This document shows, piece by piece, positions 28,202-37,636 of a stretch of DNA of 64,000 nt; position 1 is the first letter of the stretch, and the number at the start of each line of letters is the position of its first letter. The translations under genes were made by a program, and so were the position numbers. Under the pieces are notes generated by a model. It did no database searches and had not been told where the DNA came from. It saw only the letters and a program-made list of their open reading frames with translations. Source of the stretch: Paenibacillus sp. GTDB lineage: Bacteria > Bacillota > Bacilli > Paenibacillales > NBRC-103111. Location: assembly GCA_031180825.1 (NCBI GenBank), contig JAPSLM010000005.1, positions 1 through 64,000 of the forward strand, given 5' to 3'.

Positions 28202-31200
28202 TTAAAAAGTACCGATTTCGGCGTCCTCGCGCTTTGTCCCGTTCTGCTCGGTCAGGTACGGGATGACGAACGATACTGTCGTGCCTTGGCCAGGCTCGCT
28301 TTGGATGAATAACCCTTTTCCGTATCGCTGCTTCAATCGCCGGTTTGTATTGGACAGTCCGATTCCGCCCTTGCTTTTCACTGTCAGATTCAGCAGCTGA
28401 TCGGCACGTTCTTGTTCCATCCCAACGCCGTTATCCTTGATTTCAAAAAGGACGGAATCCTCGCGGCGCACAATCCGGATCGCTACCGTACCGCCCTTCC
28501 CTTGATGAAGAAGGCCGTGCTTAACCGCATTTTCCACAAGGGGCTGGATCGTCAGCGGAGGAAGCATCAAATTCAAGCCGGGCTCAACCTCCCACGCGAC
28601 GTTCAACCTGTCGCCAAACCGTTCCTGTTCGATATACAGGAAAGCTTGAACAAGCTCCAGCTCATGGGTAAGCTCCACCATCCTGCCGGAATTCAGAAAA
28701 TCGAAGCTGATTCGCAGATACGATGCAAAGGCGTCGATCAAATCGCGCATTTTCTCCGTATCGATGTCGCTCAGCGCCATAATCGAGTTAAGCGTGTTGA
28801 ACAAAAAATGAGGATGAATTTGCGCCTGCAAATAAGCGGCTTCCATGCGCAGCCGTTCGTTGACGGATTGCTTCAACGTGGTCAACGACCAGATGCGGTA
28901 TTTCAGCTCAAGCGCATCAACGGGCTTGGTCACGTAATCGTTGGCCCCGGACAAAAATCCCGTGTAGATGTCCGCAAGCTGGCTTCGGGCGGTCAGCAGC
29001 AGCACCGGAAGCTCCGAAATGGAAAAATGCGCCCTTACCCTCCGTGTTAGCTCGTAGCCGGACATATGCGGCATCATGACATCGGCGATCAGCAAGTCCC
29101 AAGGCTCCGCGTCGAGCAGTTCCAGCGCTTCCCGGCCTGACGAAACGGTCCTGATACGGTATTGCTCCGTAGGGAGGATGCCGGTAAGCACCTTGAGGTT
29201 GACCGGATCGTCATCGACCGCAAGAATGTTCATTTTTTCACCGGGAAAGGAAGGCGCTGCGGACGGCAAGTCAGGCCAGACCACGCTTAGGTCCTTCGAG
29301 AAGCTCAAAATGCCCTCCGCTTTCTCTTCCTCGGCCGCCTGCCATTGCGGAGTGTCCTTCGACGGGAGGGACGATGCGACGGCCACCGGCAGCGCAAAGC
29401 TGAATACGGAGCCCCGGCCCGGTTCGGAACGGACCGTCAGATCGCCGCCGTGCAATTCCACCAGCTGCTTGCAAATGCTTAAGCCAAGCCCGATTCCCCC
29501 GCTGCCGCTTCTTCCCTGAAGTCCCTGCTCGTAAGGCAAAAAGATGCGCGCCTGGGTCTCCTCATCCATACCGATCCCGCTGTCGGAGACCTGAATGACG
29601 ACCGTCTCGCCCCTGGTTTCGGCGGAAATGACCACCGTTCCTTCGTCCGTATATTTCAGGGCGTTATGTATCAGATTGAACAAGATTTGCACAAGTCTTT
29701 TTTCATCCGCCCATACCGGCGGTACCGAATCCGCCATGTCAATCTTTAGCTGAACGGGCTTGGAGTCGGTTATATACCGGAGCATCCCACCAACACCGGA
29801 GGCGACCGCTTGAATACGCAGAGCCTCTTTCTGCAGCACGATGCGCTTATCCTGAAGCTGCGCCACATCGAGCAGGTCGTCGAGCAGCTGCGACATCCGG
29901 CGGCTGATTGTGATTAGCAGCTCCATGTTCTCGAAGCTGGCGCGGTCCATGGTATGCTTTTCTTTGGCCGCAACGGTTTGGGCGATATTCAAAATGCCGT
30001 GCAGCGGCGTTCTCAGCTCGTGCGACGTATTCGCAAGGAACTGGTCCTTCAGTTTGTCGGATACCCGGAGCTGTTCGTTCAGCTTGGCGTTCTCCTCGGC
30101 GTTGCGGAAAAACCGCTTGAACCAGAAGGCCGAAAAACAAAGAATGGATCCGAGGATGTCAATCGGATAGTAAACGCTCCCCGCCGGGTTGGAAGGGGTG
30201 AATATGCCCCAAACCATGCTGGATGCAATGCCCATCGCGGCAAACAGTAAAAATAAGGCGTCCTGCTCTTTTCTGACGACCTTGCGGCCGATCAAATACA
30301 TAAACCAGACCGCGGGGCCCAAATAAAGCAAAGAGAACACTCTGATATTCATCGAATAGTATATAAGCGGCGGGGGGGCGACAAGCAGAAACGCCGAGTA
30401 GATCCCCAGCAAGGCGCAGTAAGCGCGAAACCACCGGGTGCCGACGGGATAAACCTCAAAATTCCGGGCTAACAGCAGCATGAAGAATGGAATCCACAAG
30501 TAGGAAAGCATCCTGATTTTCAGCGCGCCGGCGAAGTCTATCGGCAGCCAGAGCAAAAGCAGGCTATCATGATCGGAAATAATGGAAAGGCCGGCGTCCG
30601 CAAGCAGCAGGAAAAAAATAAGGAGCACCTTATGCCGCGGGTTGAACAAATATAAGATGACGGCGTATAATCCATGCAGCAGCAGCACGATAAAGGTGAC
30701 GAGCTGAAAACCGATGGAATACCATCGTTCGTAGTCAATGGCCGCCTGAGAGCCGAAGCGAATGGACTTTACGATTCCTCCTTTTAACGGATTTTCGTAG
30801 TTGGCCGCGCGTACAAGCAATTCAATCTCATTCGCATCGTTCCGCTCATATGTAGCGGTGTAAGAAACTCTCCGCGGTTTGTAGTTTTCCGCAGTCTCCG
30901 CAAGCCGGCCAAATTCGGATACCTTCCGGCCGTTAATTTCAACAGCGGACGAGGCCATAATCTCCTGTATCCAGAAGCCGTAAGGCTGGCTAAGCGGCTG
31001 ATCGACCAGGATGCGAAGCCGGTAGGTCCCATAGCCGAAAGACGATTGCGAGCCTTCCGGCATCGCTTCGCCCCAGTCTCCGGGAACTTGGACAACCTTC
31101 GGTTGGCCGGCAGACAAGCTTTCTATGTCTTTGCGGGACAGGAAGGCGCCCGGGTAAAATTCCCACTCGCCGTCCAGCGTGAGGGAACGGGAATGTTCGA

Positions 31201-31378
31201 GATCCCAGCCCCGCAAATCCAGCACGCCTTGAACCGCACGGGGATGCTCCGGAGCGGCAAAAGCCTGAAACCAAACCCACCGGAAGCCAAGGAGAACGAA
31301 CAGAAACAATAAAATAACGGCGCTCACTTTGAGAGCTTTGTTGGTTGATGTTTGCGTCATAGGTGTAAATTTCGACAA
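28202..31378 (-). CDS. Hybrid sensor kinase: DISM extracellular + 7TM, HisKA-HATPase, REC, LytS-type His_kinase-HATPase
   Basis: ANTSHELRTPLHGILNIAQ; GIGLGLSICKQLVELHGG; ILAVDDDPVNLKVL...DLLIADVMMPHMSG; QAQIHPHFLFNTLNSIMALSDID...PPLTIQPLVENAVKHGLL. Confidence 0.92.
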   Translation of the reverse strand: MSKFTPMTQTSTNKALKVSAVILLFLFVLLGFRWVWFQAFAAPEHPRAVQGVLDLRGWDLEHSRSLTLDGEWEFYPGAFLSRKDIESLSAGQPKVVQVPGDWGEAMPEGSQSSFGYGTYRLRILVDQPLSQPYGFWIQEIMASSAVEINGRKVSEFGRLAETAENYKPRRVSYTATYERNDANEIELLVRAANYENPLKGGIVKSIRFGSQAAIDYERWYSIGFQLVTFIVLLLHGLYAVILYLFNPRHKVLLIFFLLLADAGLSIISDHDSLLLLWLPIDFAGALKIRMLSYLWIPFFMLLLARNFEVYPVGTRWFRAYCALLGIYSAFLLVAPPPLIYYSMNIRVFSLLYLGPAVWFMYLIGRKVVRKEQDALFLLFAAMGIASSMVWGIFTPSNPAGSVYYPIDILGSILCFSAFWFKRFFRNAEENAKLNEQLRVSDKLKDQFLANTSHELRTPLHGILNIAQTVAAKEKHTMDRASFENMELLITISRRMSQLLDDLLDVAQLQDKRIVLQKEALRIQAVASGVGGMLRYITDSKPVQLKIDMADSVPPVWADEKRLVQILFNLIHNALKYTDEGTVVISAETRGETVVIQVSDSGIGMDEETQARIFLPYEQGLQGRSGSGGIGLGLSICKQLVELHGGDLTVRSEPGRGSVFSFALPVAVASSLPSKDTPQWQAAEEEKAEGILSFSKDLSVVWPDLPSAAPSFPGEKMNILAVDDDPVNLKVLTGILPTEQYRIRTVSSGREALELLDAEPWDLLIADVMMPHMSGYELTRRVRAHFSISELPVLLLTARSQLADIYTGFLSGANDYVTKPVDALELKYRIWSLTTLKQSVNERLRMEAAYLQAQIHPHFLFNTLNSIMALSDIDTEKMRDLIDAFASYLRISFDFLNSGRMVELTHELELVQAFLYIEQERFGDRLNVAWEVEPGLNLMLPPLTIQPLVENAVKHGLLHQGKGGTVAIRIVRREDSVLFEIKDNGVGMEQERADQLLNLTVKSKGGIGLSNTNRRLKQRYGKGLFIQSEPGQGTTVSFVIPYLTEQNGTKREDAEIGTF

Positions 31379-31443
31379 GCTTTCTTGCTTTCCTTTTCAT
31401 TGGCCCAATAAAATATTCCTAGGCCATGGGTTAATAATCCCAA

Positions 31444-32967
31444 TTACTCCTCCAACGCCTTCGCAGCTCTCCATTTGGACCAGTTAAACTCCGTCCACGA
31501 GGCAGGCTTCCCGTTCTCGATGCGGCTTCGGAAGCCTTGAAGCGCCTGGTCTACCCCTTCGGTTTCCGGATGCTTCCGTTTCAGCTCCAGCAGCAGCGGC
31601 ACGACCTCGTAGCCCAGGCTGCCCAAATACGCGGCATCGATCCGACCCGTCGCCTCATAGCGCTGAATGTTGCCGCGCGCCACCGCCGCATCAATGCCGA
31701 AGTAATTGACGATAACGTATGCCGTCACAGTGACGGCCGCATAGCATCGAAGCAGCGGCAGCCGCTCCCGCCACAGCTTGACGAGAGCCAATACGAACAA
31801 TGCAAGCAAAAAGAGCATGAACGCATGCACAAGCAGCCGGGCCACGGTATACCCGTAGGCCTCTTCGTACATCGAGAGGCGCAAGTAGGCGGAGCTCAGC
31901 ATAATGCCGGTGCAGCCGACCAGCACTCCGAGCAGCGCGCGCAGAAAGCGCCAGACGGCAAGACTCGGGCGTTTCGCCCCGTACAGCATGATCATCAGAA
32001 CGGTCAAATTGATCAGCGTGACGACAACCAGCTCGGCAAAGCCTTGCCGTGCATAGGAAGCATAGGTAATGCCTTCCGGCAGCTCGGCGGCGCCGCCTCC
32101 GAAGAAATACGAAAACTGCACGAAGGCGAACAGCAGGTATACGGCGTTCAGCACAACCAGAATGGTGGCTGCGACGGTCGCATCGATGCGCGGCGCCGTC
32201 GACGATGTCGTGGCGGCGGTTGCCGGAGCGGTCACCGAAGGCTCAGCACCGGCTTCCTCCGCGGCCTGTAACGGCCAGCGCTTCGGTTGGAGCAAGCCGC
32301 GCACGTAAGCGAACAATCCCGTCGCGATGCAGACGATCCACAGGGCGCGAACCAGTGTGAGGCCGAGCTCGAGGCCGTTTGTCAGCTCCGGCAGCCGGGC
32401 CAGCGTGCGGTCGAACATGGAATCGGCCGAAGCCAGCAAGGCGACCACTGCGATAAGCAGCGGGAGCGAGACGATCAGACCGATCAGCACTTTCATCAGC
32501 TCCCGGGAGCGGCCCGCTTTCACTTTGAACGATAACGCCCGACAGGCGACGACGAAGGGTTGAGGCACGTAGCTAAGCGTTTGAACGAACCCTTGATCAA
32601 GCAAGCGGAGAATGAACGGCATCTTCGGCCGTTCCTCCGACATATGCCAGGTCGTATGCGCGACAATCAGCAGCGGCACCGCCAAAGCGTTCAGAACGAG
32701 CAGAAGCAGGTTCGAATGCACCGCATAGGCGAAGGACAGCAGGAGCACGGGAACGGCCAGCGCCATGGACGGCTCCAGCCGGAGCTCCCGCTTCTCCCGG
32801 ACAGCCCGGTAATAATAAACGTAAAATATTAGGACGAACAGCGGAAACGAGACGCCCCACGCTTTTCCGTAAAACAAGTAGTGATGGACGACTGCGCACC
32901 CGAGTGCGGCAAGCAGCAGCTTTCCTTCGCTCCGGACCGGAGCGGTTTCCGTCTTCATGAGCTTCAC
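31444..32967 (-). CDS. DUF4153/DUF4173-type polytopic membrane protein
   Basis: Many TM helices; YVPQPFVVACRALSFKVKAGRSREL, YASYARQGFAELVVVTLINL. Confidence 0.75.
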   Translation of the reverse strand: MKLMKTETAPVRSEGKLLLAALGCAVVHHYLFYGKAWGVSFPLFVLIFYVYYYRAVREKRELRLEPSMALAVPVLLLSFAYAVHSNLLLLVLNALAVPLLIVAHTTWHMSEERPKMPFILRLLDQGFVQTLSYVPQPFVVACRALSFKVKAGRSRELMKVLIGLIVSLPLLIAVVALLASADSMFDRTLARLPELTNGLELGLTLVRALWIVCIATGLFAYVRGLLQPKRWPLQAAEEAGAEPSVTAPATAATTSSTAPRIDATVAATILVVLNAVYLLFAFVQFSYFFGGGAAELPEGITYASYARQGFAELVVVTLINLTVLMIMLYGAKRPSLAVWRFLRALLGVLVGCTGIMLSSAYLRLSMYEEAYGYTVARLLVHAFMLFLLALFVLALVKLWRERLPLLRCYAAVTVTAYVIVNYFGIDAAVARGNIQRYEATGRIDAAYLGSLGYEVVPLLLELKRKHPETEGVDQALQGFRSRIENGKPASWTEFNWSKWRAAKALEE

Positions 32968-32982
32968 GAGCCTCCTCTAACC

Positions 32983-33336
32983 TTACTGCAGCACGGCGGC
33001 CTCTTGCTTGCTTTGCCGGATTCGCCGGCTCCACCGGTTCGCCCATTGCCGCAAGTCATAAGGAGTTGCCCGGTCGATATGTTCAAGGTCCCCGGCGAGG
33101 TCCCGCAAAATTTCCTCGTCGTCGACCTGCAGCAGGTCAAGCAGGTCCTTGCCGTGAATACGCCCGTAGACGAGCCGGGCGAGCGCCAAAACCGCCCTCC
33201 GCAATTCGTCCCCGGTATGCGCCGCGTTCACGGCCGCTTCGGCCTCCGACAGCAGCTGATCGCCCCAGGCAACCGTAAGCGGAAGCCGCTTTACCCCTCG
33301 AATTTGCTCTTGATCGGACCATGAAGGACAGTACAT
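32983..33336 (-). CDS. Hypothetical protein (117 aa)
   Basis: ORF immediately upstream of the DUF4173 gene; start MYCPSWSDQEQIRG; no recognised domain. Confidence 0.55.
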   Translation of the reverse strand: MYCPSWSDQEQIRGVKRLPLTVAWGDQLLSEAEAAVNAAHTGDELRRAVLALARLVYGRIHGKDLLDLLQVDDEEILRDLAGDLEHIDRATPYDLRQWANRWSRRIRQSKQEAAVLQ

Positions 33337-33444
33337 CCGAATTCCCCCTCGATATTGAACTATTTTCCATTTCGCTATAATTTTGTCGAATTGCCCATCC
33401 ACGTTTATTGTAACTTGAAAAATACGAATAAAAAGAGTAAATTT

Positions 33445-33460
33445 TGAAATGTAAATTTCA
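33445..33460. promoter_or_regulatory. Inverted repeat TGAAAT-N4-ATTTCA between divergent genes (possible operator)
   Basis: Perfect 6-bp arms in an A/T-rich divergent intergenic region, 31 bp before the SgrR-like start. Confidence 0.35.
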
Positions 33461-33490
33461 TATTTTTTCAGAACGCCCGGAGGTTGTCCT

Positions 33491-35287
33491 ATGAAGCTGG
33501 CAAACCATTATATCCGCCTTCGCGAGCAATATCCGCATATCGCCGAGCGGCAGCCGCATCTCGTGAATCTCGACGAGCTGGCGGCCGTTCTCGGCTGTAC
33601 GCACCGCAATGTCGTGCTGCTGCTCAAAAAAATGCAAAGCGAAGCCTGGCTCGATTGGCTGCCGAAGCGCGGGCGCGGCCAAAAGTCCGCCCTGACGTTC
33701 TACAAACCTGCCGAGGATCTCATACTCACGATCGCGCAAGAGCTTGTCGAGCGCAAAGATTTGCGGGGCGCGCTCGAGCAGCTGAACGTTTCTTCGCCCG
33801 AAGGCTCGCTAAGGGACAGCTTCCACCGCTGGCTGGCGGGCTATTTCGGCTACAGCAGCGAGATGCAGGGCAGCAAGCGCTTCGATACGCTGCGCTTCCC
33901 GCTCACCCAGTCGCTTCTGTCGCTCGATCCCGCCACGACCAATTTCCGAACGGAAGCGCACCTCGTGCACCAGCTGTTCGATCCGCTTGTGCGCTATAAC
34001 CGGCTGACCCAAACGATCGAGCCGCATATCGCTCATGCTTGGGAGGTGAACGAGGCGCGGACGGTCTGGACGTTCCATTTGCGCAAAGGCATCCAGTTCC
34101 ATCACGGCAGGGAGTTGACCGCGGACGACGTAAAGTATACGTTCGAGAGGCTCAAGCGGCTGGCGACCGGCTCGCTTTACAGCTGGGTGCACCGGCAGAT
34201 TGACCGCGTGGAAGCGGCGGACCCGATTACGGTCAGCATTCGGCTGTCCGAGCCTTGCGAGCTGCTGCTTCAATATGCCGGTACAAACCGCGCCTCCATC
34301 GTCCCGGCCGAGCTGTGCGAGGAGCTGGGGGAACGGTTTGCGCTCGCCCCCGTCGGCACCGGCCCGTTTAAGCTGACTCATCTGGATGCGTCCATGTGCG
34401 TGCTCGACGCTTTTCCCGCTTATTTCCAAGGCCGGGCTCACCTTGACCGCGTGGAGCTGTGGCATATTCCCGACATGCAGGTGCAGGGCAGCGAGCGGAC
34501 GCTGGAAAGCTTTCAGATCATCCACAACTACCGTCTGCCCGACGAAGCGTCCGAAACCTGGCAGCAGGTGCAGCAGCCGGGAGCGACGTGCCGGTTCCTG
34601 ACCTTCAACCTGCTGAAGCAGGGACCGCTCAGCGACCCTGCGCTGCGGGGCGCGGTATGCGCCGCCTTGAACCGGCGCAAATTACTCGAGCGGATTGGCG
34701 GCGATGCCATCTATACAGCCGACAGCTTCATCAGCCACGGGCATGGAAGCGCGGCGCCGGAAGCGGAGCCGCTTGCGCACGAGCCCGGCCGCATCCGCGC
34801 GCTCCTCAAGCGCTCCGCCTACGAAGGCCAGCGGCTGACGCTGTGCACGATCACGCACTACGAGCCGGATGCGCTGCATGTGCAGGCGCTGCTGCAGGAA
34901 GCCGGCTTTGCCGTGGAGATCAAGCTGCTGTCCGTGGAGGAGTTCAAGAGCGAGCAGCGGCTGCACGCCGATCTGCTGCTGTTCTCCATCATGCTTGACA
35001 ACGATGCGGAGCTCCGGCTTATCGATTTGTACCAAAGCATGCAGCGGCATTTGGAGCCCGCGGTCAAAGCCAAGGTCTCCGCACGGATCGAGGAGGCGCT
35101 GCGCGAGCCGTCGTCCGTCCGTCGTACGGCTCTGCTGCAAGCGATTGAAGCCCATTTGACCGCCAGGCAGGTGCTTCACTTTTTATATTTTAAGCGGCTG
35201 AAAACGATCTACCACGAATCCGTCAAGGGGATTTCGCTGGACGCGCTCGATTGGGTGCAGTTCAAAAACATCTGGTTTAAACCATGA
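33491..35287 (+). CDS. SgrR family regulator (N-terminal wHTH + SBP_bac_5-like domain)
   Basis: Short HTH-like N-terminus (LDELAAVLGCTHRNVVLLLKKMQSEAWLDW) fused to oligopeptide-binding-like region (TRTVWTFHLRKGIQFHHGRELTADDVKYTFERL). Confidence 0.88.
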   Translation: MKLANHYIRLREQYPHIAERQPHLVNLDELAAVLGCTHRNVVLLLKKMQSEAWLDWLPKRGRGQKSALTFYKPAEDLILTIAQELVERKDLRGALEQLNVSSPEGSLRDSFHRWLAGYFGYSSEMQGSKRFDTLRFPLTQSLLSLDPATTNFRTEAHLVHQLFDPLVRYNRLTQTIEPHIAHAWEVNEARTVWTFHLRKGIQFHHGRELTADDVKYTFERLKRLATGSLYSWVHRQIDRVEAADPITVSIRLSEPCELLLQYAGTNRASIVPAELCEELGERFALAPVGTGPFKLTHLDASMCVLDAFPAYFQGRAHLDRVELWHIPDMQVQGSERTLESFQIIHNYRLPDEASETWQQVQQPGATCRFLTFNLLKQGPLSDPALRGAVCAALNRRKLLERIGGDAIYTADSFISHGHGSAAPEAEPLAHEPGRIRALLKRSAYEGQRLTLCTITHYEPDALHVQALLQEAGFAVEIKLLSVEEFKSEQRLHADLLLFSIMLDNDAELRLIDLYQSMQRHLEPAVKAKVSARIEEALREPSSVRRTALLQAIEAHLTARQVLHFLYFKRLKTIYHESVKGISLDALDWVQFKNIWFKP

Positions 35288-35392
35288 TTCGGCGGGCGAG
35301 ATGCGGAGCTTTTTCGACGCGGGATTATAATCCGGGGCTTCTGCGAATACAGTAGTAACACAACCTTTGGTTCGAAAGGGGACCCGAGCGAC

Positions 35393-35941
35393 GTGAAGAA
35401 GCCGAGCCATTTCGTGTATCGAAACGCGAGATACGGATTTACCCTCCGTTTCCCGGCGTGGTGGAGGACGTACGCGGTCATCGACCGGCGGAGACGGAGC
35501 CGCGATACGGAGTACGAGCTGCATTTCCGGTTCAAGTACAAGGGCAAAGTATACGAGGATGCGCTGGCCATTCTGGTGTACTGCATGACGCGCCAGGAAT
35601 GGATCCGCGAAGGCTACGGCGATTCGCCGCTCGTCTTCCTCGCGGAACACGGCGGCCGCGTGTTCGCTTACAGGACGCCCGAGGAGCTTCCGGAAGCCTT
35701 CTACGATCCGAAGACGAACGACTACGATTACAAAAAGTATGGAGCGGCCATCCGTTTGCTCAAACGAATGGTCAATCAGGACGCTTCCCGCATCGCCGGT
35801 TCGATCCGCTTCCTGCCCCAGGCGAACACGGCCCGCTCGGTTCCTTACCGTGCAAAGCACGTTTGTACCGACCGGACCGGGGCCAACGGCAAACGGCGCC
35901 GCCGGCACGGGAACAAGCGCCCCGCTCCCCGCCCCCATTGA
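35393..35941 (+). CDS. Hypothetical protein (182 aa)
   Basis: GTG start; MKKPSHFVYRNARYGFTLRFPAWWRTYAVI...; no confident family. Confidence 0.6.
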   Translation: MKKPSHFVYRNARYGFTLRFPAWWRTYAVIDRRRRSRDTEYELHFRFKYKGKVYEDALAILVYCMTRQEWIREGYGDSPLVFLAEHGGRVFAYRTPEELPEAFYDPKTNDYDYKKYGAAIRLLKRMVNQDASRIAGSIRFLPQANTARSVPYRAKHVCTDRTGANGKRRRRHGNKRPAPRPH

Positions 35942-36121
35942 ACCATTCGCCGGCCGGCGCCTTCCTCCCAAGGTCCCGGCCGGTTTTATTGTGGTCACAG
36001 GCGGGTAAGGGTTCGTAAGAAAGCCTCCGCTCTTCCCGCTGCGCAACATTCGGACGAAGGCGTACGTCCATTACGTTACACACACCCTGCCCGGTTCACC
36101 GGACGAAAGGAAGTGACGACG

Positions 36122-36862
36122 ATGGCTTGGCGTTTGCTGTTGTGCCTGCTGCTGCTCATACTGCCCGCCTGCAATGCCAAAACAACCCCATGGAAGCCGG
36201 GAAATACCGTTATCGATTGGGTGGATTTCGTCAAGCTGAACGGAAAGGAATATAGAGGAGTCTATGAAGCGGTGGCCGCCTCCCCGGACGCAGTAACGGA
36301 TGAGGCCGTCGGCACCGTGAAATTCAGGGTCGAGGGAGCCGTCACCAATCCGAGCTATATGACAAAGGATGGAGATGCGGCATTTTTGCAGGAAGGCACG
36401 CGCCTTTACGCCGTCAAAGGGTACCCGGACCATTCGCTGATTGCCGCCAAGGCGGACAACGAAGCGGGCGGCTACAAGCTGTACAGCGCCAGAAACGCGG
36501 ATGGCAAGTTTGCCCATACCTGGAGCTACAAGGACCTTCCCGCCGAGCGGGTGACACGCATCGACGTGTATGTCTACTCCAGACAAGCGGGAGCCTGGCA
36601 GCGGTTCCGTTCGCTCGAAAGAGCCGACGCCGGGCTGTTCATGGAGCTGCTCCGACACGGGCAAAAGAAAGAAAACTACCGGCCGGCCGTAACCGGCGGA
36701 GACCCGAAGGAGTATTGCATCGTGTTTCAGACCGGAGAGCCGGTCGCCCATCGGCAAAGCTTGTTCCGCGATGACAGCAACTACTACTTCCATCCGTCGG
36801 ATACAGAGGTGCTGCCGGAGGAAATCGGGCGGTTCTTGACGCCGCGTATGCCGCAGTCGTGA
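36122..36862 (+). CDS. Hypothetical lipoprotein
   Basis: Signal peptide with lipobox LILPAC; GGAAGTG RBS. Confidence 0.65.
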   Translation: MAWRLLLCLLLLILPACNAKTTPWKPGNTVIDWVDFVKLNGKEYRGVYEAVAASPDAVTDEAVGTVKFRVEGAVTNPSYMTKDGDAAFLQEGTRLYAVKGYPDHSLIAAKADNEAGGYKLYSARNADGKFAHTWSYKDLPAERVTRIDVYVYSRQAGAWQRFRSLERADAGLFMELLRHGQKKENYRPAVTGGDPKEYCIVFQTGEPVAHRQSLFRDDSNYYFHPSDTEVLPEEIGRFLTPRMPQS

Positions 36863-36929
36863 CAAGCGTTCCCGAGAAATTTCGCGTTTTCCGGCCCCGG
36901 GCATCGGCCTCAAAAGCAGTCCGTCCTTT

Positions 36930-37325
36930 CTAGGAACGGCCCTGCTTTTTGCGGCCGTACGTTCTCACTCGGGAAAGCGTTGGCTCCTCCGGCGCGGGCG
37001 GGGCTGTAACGGATTTCGCGGCAGCGGCTTCCCGCACTTTCCAATCGCCTGCCGCGAACGTCCCGGGGATGCCCTCGCCGCGATCAAGCGCTTCGTATGC
37101 GGAGCAGCTTTCCAGCCGAAGCTCCAGCTGCTCTACCCGTTCGATAAGCCGGGCGACCGTCAAATCCAGCCGGGCCGTTTCGAGCCGCAGCCGTTCCAGC
37201 TCGGACTCTATTTCGCTTTCCGGCTCCGCGCGCCCGTCGCTTCCCGGCCCGATTTCTTCAGGGCTATGCGTCAATGCTTCAAGCTCCTGCGGCGACAATA
37301 AGCTTTTCAGGTCCTTTCCTGCCAT
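36930..37325 (-). CDS. Hypothetical coiled-coil protein
   Basis: MAGKDLKSLLSPQELEALTHSPEEI...LERLRLETARLDLTVARLIERVEQLELRLES; GGAGG RBS. Confidence 0.6.
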   Translation of the reverse strand: MAGKDLKSLLSPQELEALTHSPEEIGPGSDGRAEPESEIESELERLRLETARLDLTVARLIERVEQLELRLESCSAYEALDRGEGIPGTFAAGDWKVREAAAAKSVTAPPAPEEPTLSRVRTYGRKKQGRS

Positions 37326-37636
37326 TTCACTTCCGCCTCCTTGGATTTGCCTTAACGCGATTATACCTTTGGACGCGACGTGCCGAGCTAAAGTTACACC
37401 CGATTTCCCATTATTGTAAATAAATAAAAACGACATGTCCGGACAAAACGACAACTTCCGTCCGGCCCCGGATATGGGCATCGCGATTATTTCCTCGTTA
37501 TGGAAATTCGAAAAAAAGTTAGACTTTTCATCCCATTTTTTCCATTACTAAAAAACGGGACCTGCAAAAAAAGGAATTGTGTTGATTTTTGACGAATGTT
37601 AACTTTCAGCCTAAAAAAGTGGAGGGAGTCTCATTC

